Source of the DNA: Metabacillus flavus
Lineage (GTDB): Bacteria > Bacillota > Bacilli > Bacillales > Bacillaceae
Reading direction: 5' to 3'
DNA length: 64,000 nucleotides
NCBI RefSeq assembly: GCF_018283675.1
Contig: NZ_JAGVRK010000001.1
Span: 2,976,001 to 3,040,000, forward strand
The notes under the pieces were generated by a model. That model was not told where the DNA came from. It saw only the letters and a program-made list of their open reading frames with translations, and searched no databases. Position 1 is the first letter of the stretch, and every line of letters starts with the position of its first letter. This document shows, piece after piece, positions 1 to 8,716 of this stretch. The translations under genes were made by a program, and so were the position numbers.

Positions 1-123
1 CTCTGGCAGACAATAATCGGATCCTGTTTTTAACTAAGAATAATAAAACCTGTATCCACCATCTCGATACAGGCAGATTTCTTCTGCTCAAATTGAAAGG
101 ACGCCATTCTAAAGCAGTCACTC
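1..123. other. left-edge sequence without a supported gene
   Basis: No gene is clearly supported here. On the minus strand a frame is open from a GTG near 115 off the left edge, but its only possible ribosome binding site touches the start codon, and the hairpin at 49-73 lies inside it. A 25-codon frame starting with ATG near 97 is also possible. Both are too short or too weakly initiated to call. Confidence 0.4.
49..73 (-). terminator. hairpin followed by T-rich tract
   Basis: CCTGTATC (49-56) pairs with GATACAGG (66-73). On the minus strand the hairpin is followed by TTTTATTATT, so it may end transcription of the small gene at 124-345. The T run is interrupted, so this is a moderate call. 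Confidence 0.45.
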
Positions 124-345
124 CTATCTTTTTTTCTTTTTTGAATTGTCTGCAGCTGCTTTAATTTTACTGACGCTCTGGAAAGCAACTAGAACACGAA
201 CATTTTTTTCATCGGTTTGGGTAACCTCTGAAACTTTTCCTAATTTCCCTTTAATTTTCAAGTCTTCTCCAACGCTTGGAACTCTTTTAAGCATCTGGCT
301 TAATACAATGTTTTTGCCGTCAAAAAAATGAACCGTAGTCAGCAC
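124..345 (-). CDS. small basic conserved-type protein, 73 aa
   Basis: I do not recognise this family with certainty. It starts with GTG, supported by an AGGTGA ribosome binding site a few bases upstream. The 73-residue product has no signal peptide or membrane segment. A beta-rich central part (residues 20-60, alternating K/V/T) is followed by a lysine-rich tail ending in KKKKR, which suggests a small soluble nucleic-acid or ribosome-associated protein, but that is only inference. It is transcribed away from the repeat at 528-658 and stands alone on its strand. Confidence 0.6.
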   Translation of the reverse strand: MLTTVHFFDGKNIVLSQMLKRVPSVGEDLKIKGKLGKVSEVTQTDEKNVRVLVAFQSVSKIKAAADNSKKKKR

Positions 346-527
346 GATTTCACCTGCTTTATATGAATGGGATTAGAAAAACATCTATTTCCTTCATATA
401 AACTATAAGTTTAGCCTGCTGTTTAGAACCATAATTCGTTTTAGGTTTGACTTGAGAAAAGTCTAAAACAAGGTGTTCATTAAGTCCGTTTTAATGCTCT
501 CTCCCCTTTTTACAATTTGTTTGATTT

Positions 528-658
528 GGCTGATTTCCGCTCCAGGCTGCTTGCTTTCCGCGGGGCGGGCGGTGAGCCTCCTCCTCGCTTCGCGACTGCG
601 GGGTCTCACCTGTCCCGCTGCTCCCGCAGGAGTCAAGCACCTTCCGCTTCAATCAGCC
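528..658 (+). repeat. structured intergenic repeat, copy A
   Basis: First of four near-full copies in the window (also 5093-5221, 5806-5925 and, inverted, 62635-62767). The ends GGCTGATT (528-535) and AATCAGCC (651-658) are exact inverted complements. The core carries GGGCGGGCGGTGAGCCTCCTC, an inner hairpin around a TTCG loop and GGGGTCTCACC, so GGTGAG can pair with CTCACC. It is GC-rich against an AT-rich background and contains no gene. Copies of this kind are scattered between genes in Bacillus genomes; mobility is inferred, not shown. Confidence 0.8.
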
Positions 659-694
659 TAATCCAATTCTTTAGAACAAACTTATTTTCATAAA

Positions 695-739
695 GAAAAC
701 CCCCGTTTTGCCTCAAATCAAAGCATATCGGGGGTTTTC
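695..739 (-). terminator. rho-independent terminator of the rhodanese gene
   Basis: GAAAACCCCCG (695-705) pairs perfectly with CGGGGGTTTTC (729-739). It lies about 50 bp past the rhodanese stop codon and has T-rich sequence on the minus strand side. The symmetric sequence could act in both directions. Confidence 0.8.
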
Positions 740-790
740 CATCTCATTATTTTCTTTCAGCAGGACTTTTTAAAAAGCCCCGTTTTTCAC

Positions 791-1099
791 TTATTGCTTC
801 GGCACGGTTTCGCCTTTCCATTCAAGCATGCCGCCTGTCATATTGACCACTTTGTAGCCCTGCTCCTGAAGGAAAGCTGCCACATTTTCGCTTCGGCGTC
901 CTGAGCGGCAGATAAAGATGTATTCTTTCTCTTTATCCAGTTCGCTTGCTCTGGCCGGGATCTCTCCCATTTTAATATGCTTCGCTTTCGAAATCATACC
1001 TTCTGCTACTTCTTCGTCTTCGCGGACATCGATTAATTCAATATTTTCTCCGTTTTGAAGCTTTTCCTGTACTTCTGACGGTGAGATTTCTTTAATCAT
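791..1099 (-). CDS. ytwF: single-domain rhodanese-like sulfurtransferase
   Basis: A single rhodanese domain of 102 residues, the usual size of small cytoplasmic thiosulfate or persulfide sulfurtransferases. The active-site loop CRSGRR carries the catalytic Cys that forms the persulfide, and the early motif IDVRE is the conserved rhodanese Asp-Val-Arg. The frame extends to an ATG at 1123, but a promoter -10 box sits only about 9 bp before that codon. The internal Met at 1099 is preceded by AAGGAG, so the shorter start is chosen. The gene lies near leuS as ytwF does in B. subtilis. The physiological sulfur acceptor is not known. Confidence 0.88.
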   Translation of the reverse strand: MIKEISPSEVQEKLQNGENIELIDVREDEEVAEGMISKAKHIKMGEIPARASELDKEKEYIFICRSGRRSENVAAFLQEQGYKVVNMTGGMLEWKGETVPKQ

Positions 1100-1132
1100 T
1101 ACTGCATTCAGCTCCTTATCCATAATGTCTTT

Positions 1133-1162
1133 ATTATAGCAGGCGTGCCAGCGGGTTGCGAA
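1133..1162 (-). promoter_or_regulatory. sigma-A promoter of the rhodanese gene
   Basis: Minus-strand TATAAT (1133-1138) lies 18 bp from TTCGCA (1157-1162), a 4/6 match to the -35 consensus. Transcription would begin about at the first ATG of the frame, which supports initiation at the downstream Met. Confidence 0.55.
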
Positions 1163-1228
1163 TAGCCGGATTATGTAGGAATTCAGCAGGTTAATGGTGA
1201 ATAGATGTTCTATACAGGAGGGGATGAT

Positions 1229-1462
1229 GTGAAGGAAATAGACAAACGAAACCGTTTGAATGAGAAGCCCTTCAGCTTTCAGACATCAAAAAATCAAACA
1301 GTTTTCCTCTTCTATAGAGGAAAGCAAGTAAAAATTTTAAAGGGCGGCGAGGCGGAGAAGTTTTTAGCCCGAATGAATCTGGCCAAGGATGATCACGAAA
1401 TCCAGCTGCTTCTGGCAAAAGCTACGGGTAACTTCAAACGGGGAAATGAGCGAAGTAAATAA
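1229..1462 (+). CDS. small hydrophilic protein of unknown function, 77 aa
   Basis: I do not recognise the family. The frame is open from 1205, but AGGAGG at 1216-1221 is placed 7 bases before an in-frame GTG at 1229, so that start is used. The product is charged and soluble. Its N-terminal half is predicted beta (TVFLFYRGKQVKIL) and its C-terminal half helical (GGEAEKFLARMNLAKDDHEIQLLLAKATGNF). It is divergent from the rhodanese gene, with no partner downstream on the same strand. Confidence 0.65.
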   Translation: MKEIDKRNRLNEKPFSFQTSKNQTVFLFYRGKQVKILKGGEAEKFLARMNLAKDDHEIQLLLAKATGNFKRGNERSK

Positions 1463-1693
1463 AGTATCCTTATGGCACTTCATCCTTCAGTTTCATGGTC
1501 CTTCCCGTCACTCTTCCTAATTTTTTTCCTTTGATGCGTATAGAAAAACGTATTTTATGGCATCCTTTATAATGGAGCCAGCTCCTTTCGTAATGCAGCT
1601 CTGATTTGGTTTGATTTCTTCAATCAGCCAAATTAACCTGCGAGGTTACGAGTAAGGGGCTGGTTTTGTTTGAAAAGCCTATGCAAAATATCA

Positions 1694-1729
1694 AAAAAGC
1701 TTGCAGAAGAATATCTCTGCAAGCTTTTT
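1694..1729 (-). terminator. leuS terminator
   Basis: AAAAAGCTTGCAGA pairs with TCTGCAAGCTTTTT around a short loop, ten bases beyond the leuS stop codon. The 1463-1693 stretch before it holds no gene, only an imperfect hairpin near 1598-1634 whose TTGATT/AATCAGCC ends resemble those of the intergenic repeat family. Confidence 0.85.
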
Positions 1730-1738
1730 CTATCTTAT

Positions 1739-4153
1739 TCAGTTCGCCACAATATTAATCAATTTGCCAGGGACGGCAATTACTTTGCGGATGGTTTTGC
1801 CCTCAAGCTGCTCTTTTACTTTTGCATCTTCAAGCGCAATTTTCTCCATTTCTTCTTTTGAAGCCTGGGCTGGAACAAGAAGTTTCGCTTTTACCTTGCC
1901 GTTAAATTGAACGACCACTTCCACTTCATCTTCCACTAGCTTGGACTCATCATATTGCGGCCATTTTTCGTAGGCAATGGTATCGGAGTGACCAAGCTTT
2001 TCCCAAAGCTCTTCCGCAAGATGGGGAGCAATTGGAGAAAGAAGCTTCACAAAGCCTTCCATATACTCTTTCGGAAGCTCAGTCGCTTTATACGCATCAT
2101 TCGTGAATACCATAAGCTGTGAAATAGCCGTATTGAAGCGGAGCCCTTCGATGTTCTCGCTCACTTTTTTCACGGTTTCGTGGTATACCTTCTCTAAAGA
2201 CTCGTTTCCGCTGTTTGTAACCTTCGGAGTCAAGTTTCCGTCATCTTCAATCATCAATCTCCATACACGGTCAAGGAAGCGTCTTGCTCCATCCAGTCCT
2301 TTTTCAGACCAGGCGATGGAAGCTTCAAGCGGTCCCATGAACATTTCGTAAAGACGAAGCGTATCAGCACCATGGCTTTCAACAACTTCATCCGGATTGA
2401 CAACGTTGCCTTTAGATTTACTCATTTTTTCATTATTTTCACCAAGAATCATTCCTTGGTTAAACAGCTTTTGGAACGGCTCTTTCGTTGGAACCACGCC
2501 GATATCGTAAAGGAACTTGTGCCAGAAACGGGCGTAAAGTAGGTGAAGCACCGCATGCTCGGCTCCTCCGATGTACGTATCAACCGGCAGCCATTGTTTG
2601 ATTTTTTCCGGATCCGCTAGATGGTTTTCGTTCGTTGGATCGATGTAGCGCAGGTAATACCAGCAGCTTCCCGCCCATTGCGGCATCGTGTTCGTTTCTC
2701 TGCGTCCTTTTTTGCCCGTTTCAGGATCAGTTACATTCACCCACTCCGAAATGTTGGCAAGCGGGGATTCGCCTGTACCGGACGGTTTGATTTCTGTTGT
2801 TTTCGGAAGCACAAGCGGAAGCTGGTCTTCAGGAACAGCGGACATGGTGCCGTCTTCCCAATGAATGATTGGAATCGGCTCGCCCCAGTAGCGCTGGCGG
2901 CTGAATAGCCAGTCACGCAGGCGGTATGTTACCTTCTTTTCGCCTTTGCTGTTCTCTTCAAGCCATTCAATCATTTTTTGAATCGCTTCTTCTTTCCCTA
3001 ATCCGTTCAGGAATTCAGAGTTTACGTGCTCTCCATCGCCGGAGTAGGCTTCCTTCGATACATCGCCGCCTTGAACGACTTCTTTAATCGGAAGCTCGAA
3101 TTTCACAGCGAATTCATAATCGCGTTCATCATGGGCAGGCACCGCCATAATCGCCCCTGTACCGTAGCTGATCAATACGTAATCTGCCACCCAGACCGGC
3201 ATTTTTTCGCCGCTCACAGGATTGATGGCATATGCACCCGTGAAGACACCGGTTTTATCCTTTGCAAGATCTGTTCTTTCCAGATCAGACTTGGATTTCA
3301 CTTGTTTGATATATGCATCTACCGCTTCTTTTTGATCAGCTGTTACAATCTTGCTCACCAGCGCATGCTCAGGAGCAATAACCGCATAGGTTGCACCGAA
3401 AAGAGTATCCGGTCTTGTCGTGAAAACGGTGAAGTTCTCCTCGTGTCCATCTACTTCAAAATGAACGTGAGCTCCTTCTGAACGGCCAATCCAGTTGCGC
3501 TGCATTTCTTTAATGCTTTCCGGCCAGTCTACTTCATCCAAATCTTCAATCAAACGATCCGCATAAGCTGTAATTTTCAGCATCCATTGCTTCATCGGAC
3601 GGCGTTCAACCGGATGTCCGCCGCGCTCGCTTTTCCCGTCAATGACCTCTTCATTCGCAAGAACGGTTCCAAGTGCCGGACACCAGTTCACGGCTACCTC
3701 ATCAATATAGGCCAAGCCTTTTTCATAAAGCTTGAGGAAAATCCATTGTGTCCATTTATAGTAATGAGGATCGGTCGTGTTGACCTCGCGATCCCAATCA
3801 TAAGAAAAGCCAAGTGCCTGGATTTGGCGTCTGAAATTGTTGATGTTCTGTTCCGTGAATACTGCCGGATCATTTCCTGTATCCAGTGCAAATTGTTCTG
3901 CAGGAAGTCCGAATGCATCCCATCCCATCGGATGAAGAACATTGTATCCTTGCATCCGTTTCATACGAGAAAGAATATCTGTCGCTGTAAATCCTTCCGG
4001 ATGCCCTACATGAAGACCTGCTCCTGACGGATACGGGAACATATCAAGCGCATAAAATTTAGGGCGGTTCGGTTCCTCACCTGTTTTAAATGTTTTGTTG
4101 GCAAGCCAATGCTTTTGCCATTTCTGTTCGATTTTCTTATGACTGAAACTCAT
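1739..4153 (-). CDS. leuS: leucyl-tRNA synthetase
   Basis: Class Ia aminoacyl-tRNA synthetase that charges tRNA-Leu with leucine in the cytoplasm. The protein is 804 residues, the length of B. subtilis LeuS. The HIGH-type motif appears as HVGHPEG (about residues 48-54) and the second signature as KMSKSKGN. Between them are the CP1 editing domain (TTRPDTLFG, then [15 protein letters not shown]) and the zinc-free WYYLRYIDP region. The frame extends further upstream, but AAGGAGG seven bases before the ATG at 4153 fixes the start, and the extension would run through the T-box. A strong terminator follows. Confidence 0.98.
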   Translation of the reverse strand: MSFSHKKIEQKWQKHWLANKTFKTGEEPNRPKFYALDMFPYPSGAGLHVGHPEGFTATDILSRMKRMQGYNVLHPMGWDAFGLPAEQFALDTGNDPAVFTEQNINNFRRQIQALGFSYDWDREVNTTDPHYYKWTQWIFLKLYEKGLAYIDEVAVNWCPALGTVLANEEVIDGKSERGGHPVERRPMKQWMLKITAYADRLIEDLDEVDWPESIKEMQRNWIGRSEGAHVHFEVDGHEENFTVFTTRPDTLFGATYAVIAPEHALVSKIVTADQKEAVDAYIKQVKSKSDLERTDLAKDKTGVFTGAYAINPVSGEKMPVWVADYVLISYGTGAIMAVPAHDERDYEFAVKFELPIKEVVQGGDVSKEAYSGDGEHVNSEFLNGLGKEEAIQKMIEWLEENSKGEKKVTYRLRDWLFSRQRYWGEPIPIIHWEDGTMSAVPEDQLPLVLPKTTEIKPSGTGESPLANISEWVNVTDPETGKKGRRETNTMPQWAGSCWYYLRYIDPTNENHLADPEKIKQWLPVDTYIGGAEHAVLHLLYARFWHKFLYDIGVVPTKEPFQKLFNQGMILGENNEKMSKSKGNVVNPDEVVESHGADTLRLYEMFMGPLEASIAWSEKGLDGARRFLDRVWRLMIEDDGNLTPKVTNSGNESLEKVYHETVKKVSENIEGLRFNTAISQLMVFTNDAYKATELPKEYMEGFVKLLSPIAPHLAEELWEKLGHSDTIAYEKWPQYDESKLVEDEVEVVVQFNGKVKAKLLVPAQASKEEMEKIALEDAKVKEQLEGKTIRKVIAVPGKLINIVAN

Positions 4154-4196
4154 ATACATCCTCCTTGTTTTCGCTGAACGGACATCGAGTACGCGG

Positions 4197-4445
4197 CCGT
4201 GAAAAATAAAAAAAGCTCCGTCCCTATAAAAAGGGACGAGAGCTTTCTCCCGCGGTACCACCCAAATTAGTGTATACAAACTACACTCGCTTGACATTCG
4301 TAACGTGAATGCACGGCAGACACTACTGATTTATTTCGCATCTGCAAACTCAAAGGCGAGTTCATGAACATTTGCTGCTGACTTGCACCTTCCGTCAGCT
4401 CTCTATGGTGCATCCTGTTCACTACTGCTCCTTATCACCGTTCGA
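4197..4445 (-). promoter_or_regulatory. T-box leader of leuS (Leu, CUC specifier)
   Basis: On the minus strand the conserved T-box GGGTGGTACCGCGGGAGAA lies at about 4245-4265. It is followed by a terminator helix (AGCTCTCGTCCC with GGGACGGAGCT and a T7 run, 4207-4244). The upstream stem I region contains AGAGAGCTGACGG and, in the specifier area, GAACTCGCC, where CTC (4358-4360) is the likely leucine specifier codon. Uncharged tRNA-Leu would stabilise the antiterminator and switch on leuS. The arrangement is established for leuS in Bacillus; the specifier position is my reading. Confidence 0.9.
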
Positions 4446-4463
4446 CTATTTCATTCTAATGCT

Positions 4464-4492
4464 ATTTTATAAAAAATTTGAGGGATATGCAA
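4464..4492 (-). promoter_or_regulatory. candidate leuS promoter
   Basis: Minus-strand TAAAAT (4464-4469) as -10 with TTGCAT (4487-4492) as a weak -35 at 17 bp spacing. It lies just upstream of the T-box leader, where the leuS promoter is expected. Confidence 0.45.
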
Positions 4493-4538
4493 GCTGGTTG
4501 CGATTTTTTAGGGAATGCTGTCATCAAAGAGGCATTAC

Positions 4539-4871
4539 TTAAGGGAGAGGCGGCTTGTGACTTGGACAATTTTTGGTTGGGGGACCTTCAGGCTGTTCTT
4601 GCTGAGTGGAGAATTCAAAGCTTTTTAGTACGGCTTCACCGCTATATCCAGCGATGATGGATAGCAGTACTAATTGAAAAGAGGATTGCGGTTCTGAGGA
4701 GAGGACCAGCATGATGGCCGCGATCGTTCCAACTGCAAAGTCTTCATAGAATCCAAGATATATAAAACGTTTCGTCATTCTCGGTTTTTCAAGACGCCCC
4801 CTTTTTTTCATGTGGCTAACAATCCCCATTATGCCTCCGATGATACTGGCAATTAAAATTTGAGCTGTCAA
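4539..4871 (-). CDS. small two-helix membrane protein (DUF4257-like)
   Basis: A 110-residue protein starting at TTG with GGTGGTG just upstream. An N-terminal hydrophobic segment rich in Gly (ILIASIIGGIMGIVSHMKKR) is followed by a basic loop, then FAVGTIAAIMLVL and QLVLLSIIAGYSGEAVL, so two or three membrane passes are likely. A proline-rich, charged tail of about 25 residues ends the protein. It resembles the small Bacillus membrane proteins grouped as DUF4257; that assignment is from memory and the function is unknown. It is monocistronic, upstream of the leuS leader. Confidence 0.65.
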   Translation of the reverse strand: MTAQILIASIIGGIMGIVSHMKKRGRLEKPRMTKRFIYLGFYEDFAVGTIAAIMLVLSSEPQSSFQLVLLSIIAGYSGEAVLKSFEFSTQQEQPEGPPTKNCPSHKPPLP

Positions 4872-5092
4872 TTACACCACCATTCCTTCTTTTTTATTCT
4901 GGTAAAGCGGAATAAAAAATGCAGATCGGCGGTCCCACGGGGATGGGAAAGGCTTTTTTATTTCTATTATACAAAATGAATGGGTAAACCGCCTGATTAA
5001 TTGGAATTATTTTCTATATCGAACAAATGTACTAATTAGAGTGGTAAACTTTACTTCAAAGTTGTTAACATTCTTAAAATAGGAATAGTGCT

Positions 5093-5221
5093 GGTTGATT
5101 TCCACTGCAGGTGTTCGCTTTCCGTGGGGCGGGCGGTGAGCCTCCTCGGCGCTTTGCGCCTGCGGGGTCTCACCTTCCCGCTTCTCCCACAAGAGTCTCG
5201 CACCTTCTGCTCCAATCAACC
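5093..5221 (+). repeat. structured intergenic repeat, copy B
   Basis: Same element as 528-658. Here the ends are GGTTGATT (5093-5100) and AATCAACC (5214-5221), again exactly complementary although the sequence differs from copy A. The GGGCGGGCGGTGAGCC core and the GGGGTCTCACC arm are conserved. Long open frames through it are artefacts of its GC content. Confidence 0.8.
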
Positions 5222-5316
5222 TAAACAAGTCTTGTTCCGAGTCCCTATTTAAAAATAAACCCTTCATCAAATAATGCAGTAGAAAAACCCACTTCTCTTC
5301 TTCTATAAAACAAAAT

Positions 5317-5349
5317 AGTGCCAACTTCTCTTATATAGAAATCGGCACT
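5317..5349 (-). terminator. terminator of the zinc-ribbon gene
   Basis: AGTGCC (5317-5322) pairs with GGCACT (5344-5349). On the minus strand the stem is followed by ATTTTGTTTT. It lies about 20 bp beyond the stop codon at 5368. Confidence 0.55.
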
Positions 5350-5367
5350 TCATATATTCGCATTAGG

Positions 5368-5577
5368 TTATCTTGACGCTTTTGGCGGCTGGCATGCGTC
5401 ACATTTACGCTGGTTATTATTTTTAAATTTTGTAAATGTTTTTTCAAAGGTACTTCCGCATGCACATTTAAATTGCAGCTTTTGAGAAAAACCGTGATAT
5501 TCCGTTGACAGCAGGGTGCTATCCGAATTTTTCTCAACAAAATCTTTAATTTTATCGATTGTCCATCGTTTATTCAT
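5368..5577 (-). CDS. small zinc-ribbon protein, DUF723-like domain
   Basis: A 69-residue protein with GGAGGTG eight bases before its ATG. It has an N-terminal helix (IDKIKDFVEK), a beta segment (STLLSTEYHGFSQKLQFKC) and four cysteines arranged C-A-C ... C-x2-C, a plausible zinc knuckle. The pattern of ending a helix with an LLS.EY stretch followed by K.KC..G..FE.TF..FK......C..C is one I associate with repeats in phage and homing-endonuclease proteins. Here it is a lone copy, perhaps a leftover of a mobile gene. Function unknown. Confidence 0.65.
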   Translation of the reverse strand: MNKRWTIDKIKDFVEKNSDSTLLSTEYHGFSQKLQFKCACGSTFEKTFTKFKNNNQRKCDACQPPKASR

Positions 5578-5805
5578 TCTCTTACACCTCCATATTTTTG
5601 GCGGAGGCTTTTCTCGGCATCCGTTCGATTGTTAGGTAAAGCCTAAAAGTTTATAAGCTGTTAATTATAATACCATGAGCTGGAGTTGAGTTAAACAGAT
5701 AGAAATATCTGATTAAACTAACTGCTCCGTAAGTAACCTGCCAAACTTCTAAATGCTAAATTCGCAAACATCTCTTTGTGTTGGAAAATAGTTCCACAGG
5801 GTTGG

Positions 5806-5925
5806 TGGCGGCTCCAGGCTGCTCGCTTTCCGCGGGGCGGGCGGTGAGCCTCCTCCTGGCTTCGCCACTGCGGGGTCTCACCTGTCCCGCTGCTCCCGCT
5901 GGAGTCTCCCTGCCTTACGCCGCCA
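5806..5925 (+). repeat. structured intergenic repeat, copy C
   Basis: Third copy of the family. The terminal stem here is TGGCGGC (5806-5812) with GCCGCCA (5919-5925), a different sequence from copies A and B but again complementary. The core is almost identical to copy A. Flanking sequence to about 6060 is AT-rich and holds no gene. Confidence 0.78.
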
Positions 5926-6064
5926 TCAACTAACCTTATTTTCAATCAATATTTAATTTCAAAAAGGACAAGTTTTACACTTTGTTGTAACCTGGTTGGT
6001 TTCCTTCAAAAAATTTTTGTCCATTTTCTATAAAATTTCATAACTCCCAAACAATCGCCTATCA

Positions 6065-6102
6065 AAAAAGCCCAAGAAGGATCCAACATCCATCTCAGGC
6101 TT
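6065..6102 (-). terminator. terminator of the MFS gene
   Basis: AAGCCCAAGA pairs imperfectly with TCTCAGGCTT, followed on the minus strand by TTTTTTGAT, directly after the stop codon at 6107. Confidence 0.65.
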
Positions 6103-6106
6103 CTAT

Positions 6107-7306
6107 TTACCCTTTCACCGTTTCGGCGGAAAGGTCTTGATTTGAAAGATATTTTATATTGCGGTCGTATATCATCGTAATAAAAAAGCTAATAACGAGC
6201 AGGCCAATCAGCACGGCAAACATGACGGGCATGTTGTACAAGTCTACTAAAATTCCTCCTAGCAGAGGACCAACCATTCTTCCGGCGGTTGCTGTGCTGT
6301 TTATGAATCCCTGATAGAAGCCTTCTCTTCCTTTTGGAGCGAGGTCATTTGCAATGGTGGGAACGGCTGGCCAAACGAGCATTTCTCCGATGGTTAAAAT
6401 AATCATGGCGGTCAAGAATCCGGAGAATCCTCCCGCTGCTGCAGCGATGACGAAGGATACCATGAAGATTCCCATTCCAATCAGCATCTGGGACTTGAGC
6501 GTTTTTGCAAAGCGTTTAACAAAAGCCGAAAGCAAAGGCTGTCCAAGGACAATCATCAGTCCGTTAATCGTCCAGAGGAGACTGTATTGCTTCAGGTCAA
6601 TGTTGAGCGTTTGAGTATGAGCGGCAATCGTCGACTGCCATTGAACGTAGGCGACCCAGCAAAGCAGGTAGGCAATGGACAGGATGGATAGGGCGGTGAA
6701 TTTCGTGCGGTCCTTCATGCCTGGTTTTTTTGTGACCAAGGCGGTTGGATGAATCGTTTGCCCCTGAATATTTCGGTATCCGAAAAATGCCACCAAAAAA
6801 AAGAGAACATAGAGCAATCCGTTCGCCATAAAAATCCACTGGAATGAGATCGATGCAACCAGTCCGCCCAAAGCGGAACCAATAGCTACTCCGGCATTTT
6901 GAGCTACATAAATCGCGTTGAACGATTTTCTTCCGCCTTCAGGCCAGACACTGCCTGCTAGCGCATAGGTTGCCGGGAAAACAATCCCTGATCCGAATCC
7001 AACAATCGTAAGCAGAATAACGTAATGCGGCCAGCCATGGAAAAAAATCATTCCAATCAGGGCTGCAAGCGTAATGATGATACCCAGCAAAATCGAGCGA
7101 TAGCCTCCGATTTTGTCAAACAGAACCCCGCCCGCCAGATTTCCAATTACACTAGCGCCTGCATTCAGCATAAGCACGACGCCTGCTACGGTAAGCGATT
7201 TTCCCAGTTCATCGTGTATATATATCGTATTAAGAGGCCATAAAAAAGAAGCCCCGGTTACATTTATGATCATCCCAATTACGAGAAGCCATAGGGAACG
7301 CGGCAT
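6107..7306 (-). CDS. yttB: MFS transporter
   Basis: A 399-residue major facilitator superfamily protein with about 12 membrane segments, probably a proton-coupled exporter of small molecules. The loop between helices 2 and 3 reads GGVLFDKIGGYR, the MFS motif A form (G-x3-D-x2-G-x-R), and NATVGRMVGPLLGG-type sequence near residue 345 is a second-half equivalent. AAGGAGG precedes the ATG. Position downstream of leuS and similarity fit yttB of B. subtilis. The substrate is unknown. It is a single-gene unit with its own terminator. Confidence 0.85.
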   Translation of the reverse strand: MPRSLWLLVIGMIINVTGASFLWPLNTIYIHDELGKSLTVAGVVLMLNAGASVIGNLAGGVLFDKIGGYRSILLGIIITLAALIGMIFFHGWPHYVILLTIVGFGSGIVFPATYALAGSVWPEGGRKSFNAIYVAQNAGVAIGSALGGLVASISFQWIFMANGLLYVLFFLVAFFGYRNIQGQTIHPTALVTKKPGMKDRTKFTALSILSIAYLLCWVAYVQWQSTIAAHTQTLNIDLKQYSLLWTINGLMIVLGQPLLSAFVKRFAKTLKSQMLIGMGIFMVSFVIAAAAGGFSGFLTAMIILTIGEMLVWPAVPTIANDLAPKGREGFYQGFINSTATAGRMVGPLLGGILVDLYNMPVMFAVLIGLLVISFFITMIYDRNIKYLSNQDLSAETVKG

Positions 7307-7499
7307 ACGAACCCCTCCTTCTGTATAAATCTTTCAATTCCACTAGCTAGTGTATGAGGTTTTGCCACGTTTTTCAATAGAAGAATACTGGTTTAATAAA
7401 TAAAAAACATTTCTGATAATTGGAAGTTCCAATCAGAGAAATCCCATTGATTTAGGTTGGTTTTTTCTTAACAGTCCAGGAATCTATCAATTTACGGGA

Positions 7500-7529
7500 T
7501 TCGCATATGGTTCGGAAAGACTTTATAAT
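7500..7529 (+). promoter_or_regulatory. candidate promoter of the AbrB-type gene
   Basis: TTCGCA (7500-7505) and TATAAT (7524-7529) are separated by 18 bp, about 40 bp upstream of the start codon at 7570. Confidence 0.45.
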
Positions 7530-7569
7530 GGAAACAAACATGCAATTTCAGAAAAGAAGGAATGCAGCT

Positions 7570-8666
7570 ATGCAAAACTATAAGTGGGTTTCATTTATGA
7601 TCACGTTGCTTTTTGCAGGGACTGGCGGTATTGGTTTTCAGCTGATTTCAATGCCAATTCCATGGCTGATCGGCTCCATGGTTTTTGTACTGATCGGCTC
7701 AAACATTTTTCATAGCACCAAGCTATACTGGCCTCAGCAAATAAGGAATTCCGGAATGGTAATCGTAGGCTATACCATCGGGTTGTCTTTTACAATGGAG
7801 GCGCTGCACCAAATCGGACTGCAGCTTCCTGCCATGATCCTGCTCACCGCGATGCTTCTCATGCTATCAACCATCATTTCAATAATCGTCTCCAAACTAT
7901 CCGGAATTTCTTTTCCCACCATATTAATGGGCAGTATACCGGGCGGGCTGAGCCAGATCATTCCCCTTGCAGAGGAAACAAAGGGGATTGACATAACGGT
8001 TGTCACCTTTCTCCAGGTATCCAGGCTGATGATGATTGTCTTCTGTGTACCGCTGCTGATATTCAGTCCCTTGTTTGGAAATCCGGACCATCATGCTGCA
8101 GGCGTTCAGAGGGCTGCCGGCTGGGACGGGCTATTTCCTCACATTTGGATTTTCGCAGTCATCTGTATACTGGCAGCCATCATCGGAAAAAAATTAAAAC
8201 TCCCGACGGCCTACTTACTCGGACCGATGATTGTGACCATTATTCTCAATCTATCAGGGTATGACGGACCGCCTCTTCCTCAATCCATCCTGAATATCTC
8301 CCAGCTGATGATCGGTGCGTATATCGGACTCATGCTGAAGCCTGAAAGATTAAAAAATAAGGTAAGAATTGCTTTCCTTGCTTTGCTAAGCGGATTGCTG
8401 CTGATTTCCGGCTCTATCTGCTTGAGTCTTCTCCTTACACAGCTGCATCCCATCACCTTTGTTAGCGCATTTTTAAGCCTATCCCCGGAGGTATGGACCA
8501 AATGGCGCTGATTGGAAAGGAAGTAAACGCCGATCTTTCTATTGTGGTTTGCTACCAGCTATTCCGGATTCTATTTATCTTCCTTGCCGTTCCCCCGCTC
8601 ATCAGGGTTATTTTCAGGACGATTTTGAAAAGAAGTTTGGCTGCAGAGGCATCGAAAATAGAATAA
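7570..8666 (+). pseudogene. AbrB-family membrane protein, frameshifted
   Basis: Membrane protein of the AbrB (ammonia monooxygenase-like, PF05145) family: two tandem halves of hydrophobic helices with the motif GSIPGGLSQI in the first half. The start is the ATG at 7570, behind AGAAGGA; a longer frame from 7507 lacks a good site. Reading stops at 8511. However, from about 8487 the next frame continues without a break as PGGMDQMALIGKEVNADLSI and ends at 8664-8666. That restores the second PGG motif of the family and a full length near 365 residues. One C appears lost from a C run at 8483-8486. Either the gene is inactivated or the sequence has an error. Confidence 0.8.
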
Positions 8667-8675
8667 ATCACATGC

Positions 8676-8709
8676 AAAAAACCAGTTAGGTGATCCTAAC
8701 TGGTTTTTT
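8676..8709. terminator. bidirectional terminator between the AbrB-type gene and ytrF
   Basis: AAAAAACCAGTTAGG pairs with CCTAACTGGTTTTTT around a four-base loop between two convergent genes, so it can serve both. Confidence 0.88.
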
Positions 8710-8716
8710 GCGCTAA

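Noticed and set aside
5007-5324. 105-codon frame on the minus strand
   Set aside because: It runs through repeat copy B and has no ribosome binding site.
5718-5945. 75-codon frame on the minus strand
   Set aside because: It runs through repeat copy C; the coding-like part is the repeat itself.
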